From NCBI GenBank assembly GCA_021788565.1, contig JAJYKO010000447.1, positions 1 to 5,571 on the forward strand: a stretch of DNA of 5,571 nt, in the 5' to 3' direction. The stretch's first letter is position 1. Each line of letters starts with the position of its first letter. Below are positions 1 to 5,545 of this stretch, piece after piece. Origin of the DNA: Chloroflexota bacterium. Lineage in GTDB: Bacteria; Chloroflexota; UBA6077. A model generated the notes under the pieces. That model was not told where the DNA came from. It saw only the letters and a list, made by a program, of their open reading frames with translations, and made no database searches. A program made the translations under genes and the position numbers.

Positions 1-1
1 C

Positions 2-118
2 CGCAAGCTCATGCAGTACATCCGGGGCCACAACAAGACGTGCCGCCCGTTCCACTGGGCCTACAGCACCCCGCGGCACCGCATCGGCGCTAGCGGGATA
101 GCTGAGACAGTCCACTAG
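2..118 (+). CDS. IS630-family transposase, C-terminal end (partial, 5' end outside window)
   Basis: Reading from base 2 gives 38 codons that run open to a TAG stop at 116-118. The peptide contains KLMQYIRGHNKTCRPFHWAY and then STPRHRI. This pattern of a helix ending in YIR-x-x-N, then RPF-x-W-x-Y and a short tail with RI, is the usual extreme C-terminus of IS630/Tc1-mariner-type DDE transposases, after the last catalytic acidic residue. The catalytic core is not in the window, so activity cannot be judged. The stop codon overlaps by a few bases the stop codon of the convergent gene on the - strand, which suggests that the end of the insertion sequence runs into that gene. IS630 elements insert at TA; the first TA after the stop is at 137-138. 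The family call is confident; the subgroup is not determined. Confidence 0.8.
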   Translation, partial: RKLMQYIRGHNKTCRPFHWAYSTPRHRIGASGIAETVH

Positions 119-138
119 AACCAAGCGAGGGAGGTGTA
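2..138 (+). mobile_element. Right end of an IS630-type insertion sequence (partial; boundary estimated)
   Basis: The transposase tail at the left edge implies that the window starts inside an insertion sequence. The right boundary is estimated from the TA target preference of the IS630 family: the first TA downstream of the transposase stop is at 137-138, about 20 bp away, which is enough for a short terminal inverted repeat. The other end of the element is not available, so the inverted repeat cannot be confirmed, and the next TA at 170-171 is an alternative boundary. Confidence 0.4.
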
Positions 139-849
139 TGTCGAAGGGAGTTGACGCGCAAAGACCTTGTACCCGGCGCCGACGGGCGTGAGATGCAACA
201 GTGCCGCGCTGCGCTGGTCCGCGACCGCGAGATCGAGGTTCCAGTATGATCCCCGCTCGCGCTTCTGCTCCGAGAGCTTGAACGATCCCACCGCCACCTG
301 CTTGCCCTGTCGTTTACACGACTTCGACCTGAAGAAGAAGAGACCTTGCGGGTTTGTCGCCTCCCATGTGTAGCCGAACTCCGAGTCGCCGTCGCTGGAA
401 CATATCAGCCGGCGCTGGCGTCCGTTCCAGATTTCAAACGCGCCGGTGGCAGTCGTGTGCCACCGACCCAACAGGGGGTCACGCCCGACGGACGCAGGCG
501 GAAGTTCGCGTGCCGACCGGGCTAGCACCTCAACGACGCGCTTCAGGCTGTCGGGCCCGCTGAATCTGCCCGTTGCGACATCAAGTCCAGGCAGCGCCGG
601 GCCGAGGCTCGGAGCTGCACATATCACAGGCAGCCCCGTATCCTGGGCAATCAGATTCACCTCTTCGACATCTGCCCGCGTTCTGCTCGCAAAGAGCACC
701 CATTCCGTACCAACCACCACGTACTCCGGCTCCTTGAGTACAAGCGCGGCGGGGTGAACGCCGAGCTCAGCGTGCGCCCAGAGGCGGTAGAAGAAGATGG
801 ACGCCTCATCAAGGTCATCGGCCTTGATGTGGAGAGGGCCAGCGCTCAT
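115..849 (-). CDS. Hypothetical protein of 244 residues, last gene of the methylase-NurA-HerA operon
   Basis: I do not recognise this protein. It starts at an ATG (847-849) preceded by AGGAGG (857-862) at 7 nt, and that site overlaps the stop codon of the HerA-like gene, so it is clearly translated with the operon. Two parts are visible. Residues 1-115 look alpha/beta, with a hydrophobic strand EYVVVGTEWVLFAS (42-55), then GLPVICAAP (72-80), and a helix around 101-113. Residues 125-235 are rich in beta strands and aromatic residues (LLGRWHTTATGAFEIWNG at 126-143, then FGYTWEA, GLFFFRSK, GSYWNLDLAVA, LLHLTPVGAGYKVFARQL). That part reads like a small beta-barrel or lipocalin-like fold, which is inference only. 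There is no signal peptide or membrane segment, so it is probably cytoplasmic. The last residues (TYTSLAWF) may be encoded by the end of the IS630 element rather than the original gene. An accessory, sensor or effector-control role in the operon is a guess from position. Confidence 0.75.
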   Translation of the reverse strand: MSAGPLHIKADDLDEASIFFYRLWAHAELGVHPAALVLKEPEYVVVGTEWVLFASRTRADVEEVNLIAQDTGLPVICAAPSLGPALPGLDVATGRFSGPDSLKRVVEVLARSARELPPASVGRDPLLGRWHTTATGAFEIWNGRQRRLICSSDGDSEFGYTWEATNPQGLFFFRSKSCKRQGKQVAVGSFKLSEQKRERGSYWNLDLAVADQRSAALLHLTPVGAGYKVFARQLPSTYTSLAWF

Positions 850-856
850 ACGTGCC

Positions 857-862
857 CCTCCT
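857..862 (-). promoter_or_regulatory. Strong ribosome binding site for the 244-residue protein
   Basis: On the - strand this reads AGGAGG, 7 nt before the ATG at 847-849. Its first base belongs to the TGA stop of the HerA-like gene. It fixes the start of the downstream gene and suggests translation re-initiation after the upstream stop. Confidence 0.75.
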
Positions 863-2439
863 CACTCGGTCAGGCGACGCTTGGTGTAGCTTGGTCGCAC
901 CTCAACCAAGACTGTATGGTTAAACTGCGGGCTCACAACGAGTGCCTGACCGGGCCCAAGCGCGGGCACCATGTCCCACAACTCGCTAACGACGTCACCG
1001 CTAGTATTTCGCAGTGGCCGCAGATTGAACTCCGACTTAATCCCGTGTACGAAGCGAGTATTGCACAGTTCGAACACTTCGTCTGGCAGGTGGGAGGGTT
1101 GCTGCGAAATGAACATTAGGCCGAGCCAGCGCTTCCTACCGCGCCTTGCGATGAGCTTCAGCATGTCTAGCGTCGCCGTCATCCGGTCCTTCGACTCTCG
1201 GCTCACGAAAGTGTGAGCCTCTTCAATCACCACAAGGGTCTTAGGCGCGCTCTCGTCCCTCAGTTTAGCCTCGAAAACCAGTCGAAGTAGCCAGGCTATT
1301 GCGAGGTTCTTTGCCGCATCGCTTGTCACCGAGGACACATCAACCACCGACACCCGGCCCGCTTTGAGCAAATCCCTGGCGTCGAGGCTCGGGCCCGAGT
1401 CGAACATCCTGGTTCGCTTGAGCGCCTCCAGCTTGCGCGAAAGTGCCCACTGTGTACCCTTGCCTGCCTGCTCCGCGTACTCCGGCACGCGCGAGATCAC
1501 GGCTTCGAGCGTAAGCTCCTCAGCCTCCACGTCATCTCCCTCGAGAAACGCTAGCGCCGAGCTCTTGCTCTTGGATTTGCCCCTTCTCTTCACAGCTTCT
1601 GCTTGCAGCGCCTCCACAATCTTGAGGAACACTCCCTCTTGTGGTTCGGTGAGGTCGGCCAGTTCCGAAACCACATGGGGCCGAATGCCCCGAAAGGGAA
1701 CGCTGAATGGTTTCGACGAGGGAACTGAGGCTTCACTCGCCTGAGGATGAAAAGCCTGGAAGTCGCTGAGGCCCTGCGGGTCTTTGCCGTGCGCCTTCAG
1801 GCGTGGAATGAGGTGACTCTCGCTAGTCGGCTGATTCATCTCCACGTACTCGCCTTCTACGTCCACCACTATCACAGCGTATCCGTTCTGCGACGCCTCC
1901 TCGATGATGACCTGCGCCGTATTTGTCTTTCCACTGCCCACCGTCCCGAAGACGCCGATATTCCTGGGGAGCACCCTCTTCGACGCCGCTGAGAGTTTGA
2001 CCTGCACATCGGGATAGCCGTATAGCGAACCGAGGGCCATCTCCCCTTCGATACCGATCAACTTCTGAATCTCGTCCTGGGTAAGATCCCGTACTGGGGT
2101 CTTCGGAAGCGGGCGCGTATTGGTGCCAAACAGTCGCCCTCCGTCGCGGCTCTCGCCAAGCAGCTCCAGGCGTGCGAGGGTGTAGTAGTTCGGCAGCGCC
2201 TTGAACTCCTCTCCCCTCAGAATGGCCGTTTGTGCGAAAGCAGAATCGCGAGAGACCTCCTCCGGCACGAAGAACGGCCCCTCGACTATCCGGCCCACGA
2301 ACAGCTTGTTGTTAGTCGACTCCAGATTGACGTACTTGTTCCGAAACACACCGTCGGCGCGTTCCTTCAGCGCTAGCATGTCGCAGATTGAGCCCTTGGT
2401 ATTGGCGCTGTCAAAGTGGGTGAACCCCAGAAGCGTCAT
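862..2439 (-). CDS. herA: HerA-like hexameric DNA-translocase ATPase (HerA/FtsK superfamily)
   Basis: This 525-residue protein is a HerA-type ATPase, a ring-forming DNA pump that in known systems binds and drives a NurA nuclease. Residues 1-110 form an N-terminal domain compatible with the HAS-barrel (KLFVGRIVEGPFFVPEE region). The P-loop is GTVGSGKT at 165-172, preceded by RNIGVFG and followed by a VVDVEGEYVE strand (191-200). Walker B is TLVVIEEAHTFV (401-412) with E406/E407. The RRGRKRW stretch (432-438) probably supplies arginine-finger or inter-subunit residues, and FISQQPSHLP (443-452) is the sensor segment of the HerA/FtsK group. The C-terminus (FVHGIKSE to GPGQALVV) matches the HerA C-terminal arrangement. 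All core ATPase motifs look intact and the length is usual for the family. Its ATG overlaps the NurA stop (TAATG), with GGAGG at 5 nt, so the pair is translationally coupled. A charged, low-complexity insert lies at 285-308. Family assignment is firm; a defence role is inferred from context. Confidence 0.92.
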   Translation of the reverse strand: MTLLGFTHFDSANTKGSICDMLALKERADGVFRNKYVNLESTNNKLFVGRIVEGPFFVPEEVSRDSAFAQTAILRGEEFKALPNYYTLARLELLGESRDGGRLFGTNTRPLPKTPVRDLTQDEIQKLIGIEGEMALGSLYGYPDVQVKLSAASKRVLPRNIGVFGTVGSGKTNTAQVIIEEASQNGYAVIVVDVEGEYVEMNQPTSESHLIPRLKAHGKDPQGLSDFQAFHPQASEASVPSSKPFSVPFRGIRPHVVSELADLTEPQEGVFLKIVEALQAEAVKRRGKSKSKSSALAFLEGDDVEAEELTLEAVISRVPEYAEQAGKGTQWALSRKLEALKRTRMFDSGPSLDARDLLKAGRVSVVDVSSVTSDAAKNLAIAWLLRLVFEAKLRDESAPKTLVVIEEAHTFVSRESKDRMTATLDMLKLIARRGRKRWLGLMFISQQPSHLPDEVFELCNTRFVHGIKSEFNLRPLRNTSGDVVSELWDMVPALGPGQALVVSPQFNHTVLVEVRPSYTKRRLTE

Positions 2440-3557
2440 TACGGCCTCCGCGTCTTCCTTGGATCGATCTCTGTGGCTAGGGCTTCCCAGCCCAGCTGAG
2501 CCGTCTTGAACTGAACTTGCTTGTCGAAATCGGACGATTTGAGGTTGTATGCGCAGATCCGGTCCGCGTAGTCGAGCAATAGCGGGAAGCCCCGCAATGG
2601 TTGGTGCATGGCGTCGCGCATCACAACAGCGGCTGCTTCGGGGAACACGTCGCGATGAGCCTGGAACAGATACGCCTTTGGACCCACCTTGAACACCCCC
2701 ACGCGAATGAGCATCCCATACGACCCCTTGAAGTCCTCGAAGTCCTTCCGGTCCGTGGCATTGAAGTGAGCTCCCCGACCATCGTCGCGGTGGCCACCGA
2801 GGTATTCATCCAGATCCACGGACAAGTCACGCGCGTCGATGTACTCGCCCGGCTCCAGGATCTCACCAGAATTGAGCAGTTCGATATTGTGTGTTCCTTC
2901 AACCACCGCAATCACGTTGCGCGCTTCAATGAGGCGACGGGCCAGGTCTAGCCGCTCGCTTACCGGACGTCCCTTGCCCAACGCCGCCCACAGCTCGTAC
3001 GGCAAGAGCTCTCCATGCACCATCCTCCACTTGTTGGGCTGCTGCAGGGCGAGGTTTCTCTCCGTAAAGGCCATCACAGCGCGCATGAGTAGAGCTGAAG
3101 TGCGGTTCACCTGCTTAAGTCGGCGAAAGTACTCGATGGCCGTACCGCCAGCGCTCGCCAGTTGACGATAAGAAACGTACAGGACCCGCTTGATCTCGTC
3201 GCCCGAGTAGGAGGTTGCCGCCACCCCTATTCTGGCACGGCCACCCGCTTGGGACGGTATGACGCTCAGCGTGCCGTCAATCGCACACACTTCACCAGCG
3301 AACAGATCGTGCGCCGCCTTCTCAAGCGCAGCATCGGACGGCTTGACCACCATGCCCTTGACCTTGGGGTCCGACAGCAGCTCGTCGCGCAAACGCCGTC
3401 GCAGCGTCACGCACTCCTTCACATCGGTGGCGATCCTGGCGTCCGCCCCCTGGAAGTACTCCTCCAGTGGCTGCCAGCTCGCCAAGTCGACCAACTGTTG
3501 GAACGATGGCACGGCGTGGAAGTCGACCTGCTGGGGATCCGCCGGCTGTTCGTTCAA
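2439..3557 (-). CDS. nurA: NurA-domain nuclease, partner of the HerA-like ATPase
   Basis: The 372-residue protein carries the features of the NurA family, single-stranded DNA endonucleases and 5'-3' exonucleases that work in complex with HerA. The first strand of the nuclease core is VCAIDGTLSVI (90-100) with D94 as the presumed metal-binding acid. It is followed by a second core strand (RVLYVSYR), a helical segment, the WRMVHGELLPYELW segment (177-190, E183 candidate ligand), the VVEGTHN strand end (218-224), and a C-terminal LRGFPLLLDYADRIC (321-335) equivalent to the conserved P-x-x-L segment of NurA. At the position where archaeal NurA has a histidine in that segment there is D332 (tentative alignment). 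The start is a TTG at 3555-3557, supported by GGAGG at 5 nt; it directly follows the methylase TGA in the same frame. Adjacency to the HerA-like gene, with overlapping stop and start, strongly supports the assignment. Active-site completeness is not proven. Confidence 0.85.
   Translation of the reverse strand: MNEQPADPQQVDFHAVPSFQQLVDLASWQPLEEYFQGADARIATDVKECVTLRRRLRDELLSDPKVKGMVVKPSDAALEKAAHDLFAGEVCAIDGTLSVIPSQAGGRARIGVAATSYSGDEIKRVLYVSYRQLASAGGTAIEYFRRLKQVNRTSALLMRAVMAFTERNLALQQPNKWRMVHGELLPYELWAALGKGRPVSERLDLARRLIEARNVIAVVEGTHNIELLNSGEILEPGEYIDARDLSVDLDEYLGGHRDDGRGAHFNATDRKDFEDFKGSYGMLIRVGVFKVGPKAYLFQAHRDVFPEAAAVVMRDAMHQPLRGFPLLLDYADRICAYNLKSSDFDKQVQFKTAQLGWEALATEIDPRKTRRP
2445..2449 (-). 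promoter_or_regulatory. Ribosome binding site for the HerA-like gene
   Basis: GGAGG on the - strand, 5 nt before the ATG at 2437-2439 and lying inside the last codons of the nurA-like gene. Together with the TAATG stop-start overlap it supports coupled, near-stoichiometric translation of the nuclease and ATPase. Confidence 0.7.
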
Positions 3558-4847
3558 TCAGCCCTCCGCGACGAAGCGCATGATGAGCTCGTGGTTCATT
3601 CTCTTACCTAGCTTGTCGCCCGCGGCCTGAGAACCCGGCGGAGGCATATACCGGAGGTTTGGCGGAATCTCCCGCCGTCGGGCGCTCATTAGGCGAAGAC
3701 CGGACTTAGCCCCGAGCACCCGCAGTGCTTGTCCGTTCCTAAGACGCACGCCGCGGACCACGGGCTCCCCTATGACGACTACGGCCCTCCCCTGGGGACG
3801 GAGCACCCGGGCCATTTCCTCGAGCACACGCCCCATGTCCGCGACGAAGCGCGCGGCGACACGCTGCAGAGGTCCCGGTAGCACGTCTAGTTCGCCAAGC
3901 GCGCGGTACGCCGCCTCACGGTGCGGGTGTAGCGTCCCCCCTCGCTCGCAGCCAACAGAACTGCCTCGAATGAGCCGCAGCTCCCCCACGGTCCAGCCCA
4001 TCCAGACCAGGCTGAACTTGTGGCCCCGGAGGTAGTCGATCGCGTTCACGTACGGGGGCGAGCATAGAACCAAGTCAACCGAGTCCCTGGCGAGGGGTAG
4101 CTGTCTCGCATCGCCGAGCTGGACGTCCGCGTCGGGCTTCCCGCCAGGCACGCCCCGGAACGGTGAACGTCGCCCGACCTCCCTAACCGCGTCGAGAAAG
4201 CGATTCAGGGGACGACTGGGTTCCGCATTAGGATCAAGGTGTGGTCGTGAGTGAGGTAAGTCCCTAGCCAGCGAGGCCCCACCCTTCTTCGCGATCACGA
4301 GCCGCGACAGCCCACACCAAAGGAGCTGGCGAAGGTTCCGGTCTCGCTCTCCAGATATCCCGATGGACAGCGCGGTGAGCTGACGTTGGTTGGTCTCGTC
4401 GAACCACCGGCGAATGAAGTCCCGCGTCTCCTCGTCGGCGGTCTCCGGAAAGCGCGGGCACCGGCCTCCCCTGCAGTAGTACTGCGCGGCCCTCTCACGC
4501 GCCCTTGCAGCCGCCCGTTCGAGCCGCCCCGCGTCGAACGTCGTGGTGGACGCACGACTCAACAGCACGGCCAGAGGGTCGAGGTCGAATCCCATTGCGG
4601 CGTGGCCGGCCCGCCTTGCAGCAACGAGGGACGTCCCCGAGCCCACCATTGGATCGAGAACCACCGCAGGCCTCCTACCCAGCTGATTCACCGCTCGGAG
4701 GGCTATCTGCGGCGCCATTCTCGCGGGGAATGGGTGCATCCAGAGGCGATTCGCTGGTCGCACGATGCTATGCGTCCTCCGCAACCGCTGTAGCTGTGAG
4801 CACGCGGCCGACGGAGTTGGGCAGACCCGCCCGCACCGCCACCGCAT
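3558..4847 (-). CDS. SAM-dependent DNA methyltransferase (N6-adenine/N4-cytosine type)
   Basis: The 429-residue protein has the signature of an amino-methyltransferase acting on DNA bases. MHPFPARMAP (37-46) is the typical segment just ahead of the SAM site. Motif I is DPMVGSGT (65-72), followed by GFDLDPLA (86-93) for motif II, GDAR (245-248) as motif III, and the catalytic motif IV SPPY (263-266) with V259-C262 forming its strand. The order I then IV, with about 190 residues between, holds a helical and basic region (100-235) that may serve target recognition; SLARDLPHSRPHLDP (192-206) there resembles related methylases. The C-terminus ends in RMNHELIMRF, also typical. No restriction domain is fused. 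Start choice is uncertain: the ATG at 4847 has poor Shine-Dalgarno spacing and residues 1-28 look unlike protein (Arg/Cys-rich), whereas GTG at 4761-4763 (V29) has GGAGG 12 nt upstream. It is the first gene of the operon. A self-marking role is inferred. Confidence 0.88.
   Translation of the reverse strand: MRWRCGRVCPTPSAACSQLQRLRRTHSIVRPANRLWMHPFPARMAPQIALRAVNQLGRRPAVVLDPMVGSGTSLVAARRAGHAAMGFDLDPLAVLLSRASTTTFDAGRLERAAARARERAAQYYCRGGRCPRFPETADEETRDFIRRWFDETNQRQLTALSIGISGERDRNLRQLLWCGLSRLVIAKKGGASLARDLPHSRPHLDPNAEPSRPLNRFLDAVREVGRRSPFRGVPGGKPDADVQLGDARQLPLARDSVDLVLCSPPYVNAIDYLRGHKFSLVWMGWTVGELRLIRGSSVGCERGGTLHPHREAAYRALGELDVLPGPLQRVAARFVADMGRVLEEMARVLRPQGRAVVVIGEPVVRGVRLRNGQALRVLGAKSGLRLMSARRREIPPNLRYMPPPGSQAAGDKLGKRMNHELIMRFVAEG
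3563..3567 (-). promoter_or_regulatory. Ribosome binding site that decides the TTG start of the nurA-like gene
   Basis: GGAGG on the - strand, inside the last codons of the methylase and 5 nt before the TTG at 3555-3557. No ATG or GTG lies at a comparable distance, so this site is the main reason for accepting the TTG start. Confidence 0.7.
4776..4780 (-). promoter_or_regulatory. Possible ribosome binding site for an alternative methylase start (GTG at 4761-4763)
   Basis: GGAGG on the - strand lies 12 nt upstream of GTG codon 29 of the methylase reading frame. The spacing is longer than optimal, but the ATG at 4847 only has AGGA directly abutting it. The three downstream genes of the operon all use GGAGG, which makes this alternative worth weighing; it would give a protein of about 401 residues starting just before the conserved region. 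Confidence 0.35.
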
Positions 4848-5014
4848 TCCTAATCGCAGAGCGTTATGCTGCCGTCATCCCCATGCACCACAAGCGCTTA
4901 GCTCCAACTCCGGCAACGCGCCGACGTCCGCCCGAGGGTGCTCCCCCAAATCGATCGCCCGTAGCTGGCCTGGCCAAGCCTCTGCCCCATGGTCCAATTC
5001 GCTCTCCCGCGGCC
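4848..5014 (-). promoter_or_regulatory. Non-coding leader upstream of the operon, weak promoter candidate
   Basis: This 167-bp gap separates the truncated helicase gene from the methylase and is the only place for an operon promoter. On the - strand a weak sigma-70-like pair can be drawn: TTGTGG (4888-4893) and CATAAC (4863-4868), separated by 19 bp, which is long. An 8-bp perfect palindrome AAGCGCTT (4892-4899) sits at the upstream edge of that -35 and could be an operator. A GGCC-T-GGCC mini-palindrome around 4968-4976 has no T-run, so it is not a convincing terminator. None of these is strong evidence. Confidence 0.25.
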
Positions 5015-5446
5015 TCAAGCAAGCACCGGCACCCCGGCCTCCGCCAGGTACCGGAACCCGCGCTCGTACACCTCCGGCGGCCGCGTGGGGTCCGCCCGAC
5101 CTCCCGGCGGCACGAAGATCACCATCCCCTGGCGGGCTCGCGTGAGGAGCACGCGGTACGCGTTGAGCAGGTACCGGCGGCGCTCGTCCTTCAAGATGTT
5201 CTTCCACCTCACGCCGTCGAACTCCTGGTAGTCCCAGCCAGAACCCGCGTCCCGCAGATCCGCATCCCAAGTGACGCACATCCAGTCCAGCTCGAGGCCT
5301 TGGACCTGGAACTCCGTCGCCGCGTCCTCGAGGTACCAGCTCGAGCGCGTATCCTCCGGCCCGTTCAGGAACCACTGCACCGGATTCACCTCGTACCGGA
5401 TGTCCACCGCGTGCGGCTTCAGGCGGGACGCTTTCGATGAGGCCAC
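5015..5446 (-). pseudogene. C-terminal fragment of a DUF2075 (Schlafen-like P-loop) helicase/ATPase
   Basis: The 143 codons match the C-terminal end of DUF2075 proteins, which are superfamily-1-like DNA/RNA helicases or ATPases normally several hundred residues long. Visible are the motif V-like ATEFQVQGLELDW (43-55), the FDGVRWKNI segment (76-84), and the motif VI-like RRYLLNAYRVLLTRARQGMV (90-109) with its arginines. It ends with VPPGGRADPTRPPEVY and YLAEAGV, the normal family C-terminus. Homology begins abruptly at LVASSKASRLKPH (first codon at 5447-5449), where intact relatives continue upstream with Gly and the rest of the ATPase core. Here the preceding codon is TGA (5450-5452) and the DNA beyond does not resemble the family in this frame. 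The Walker A and B motifs are therefore missing and no ATPase activity is expected. A GTG (5444-5446) could formally start translation, but I see no good ribosome site. I regard it as a remnant; whether it once belonged to the operon is unknown. Confidence 0.8.
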
Positions 5447-5458
5447 TAGTCAGAATGA

Positions 5459-5545
5459 AGCGACCGGCTCGCGGTCGTGGTAGCGTGGGTTAGCCCATCG
5501 GACGGGCCGATGGGCCAGAGCCACAACACGACGGAGTCGGTCGCT
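5459..5545. repeat. Nested inverted repeats, possible foldback or mobile-element end
   Basis: AGCGACCGGCTC (5459-5470) is repeated in inverted form as GAGTCGGTCGCT (5534-5545), 11 of 12 positions matching. Inside are two perfect hairpins: CGACCG-5 nt-CGGTCG (5461-5477) and GCCCATCGG-5 nt-CCGATGGGC (5493-5515). The block begins about 10 bp from the point where helicase homology is lost, so it may be the edge of an inserted element or a rearrangement scar. It has no recognised family, and neither hairpin is followed by a T-run, so terminator function is not supported. Confidence 0.45.

Noticed and set aside
446..757. + strand open frame of 103 codons opposite the 244-residue gene
   Set aside because: It is antisense to a gene with a strong ribosome site in an operon, has Ser/Thr/Arg-rich composition and no good ribosome site of its own.
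754..1119. + strand open frame of 121 codons across the herA 3' end
   Set aside because: It is antisense to the conserved HerA C-terminus and shows no motif; treated as a shadow frame.
3162..3611. + strand open frame of 149 codons opposite the NurA N-terminal half
   Set aside because: It is antisense to the NurA core strand with the AIDGT motif; Arg/His/Leu-rich and without recognisable features.
3558..4847. BREX PglX or DISARM methylase assignment
   Set aside because: The protein is about 400-430 residues, much shorter than PglX, and no BREX or DISARM marker genes (PglZ phosphatase, BrxC, DrmA/B) are in the window.
4875..5375. - strand open frame of 166 codons overlapping the helicase fragment
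   Set aside because: It is an alternative frame over the DUF2075 sequence and gives Gly/Arg/Pro-rich protein without motifs; the overlapping frame carries the recognisable family signatures.
4505..5440. Long + strand open frame of 311 codons across the methylase start, leader and helicase fragment
   Set aside because: Its product is Pro/Arg/His-rich low-complexity sequence with no family resemblance. It runs antisense to two segments with clear protein motifs, a usual artefact of high-GC DNA.
5493..5515. 9-bp-stem hairpin as a Rho-independent terminator
   Set aside because: There is no T-run after the stem on either strand, and it is part of a nested repeat structure, so a repeat call is safer.
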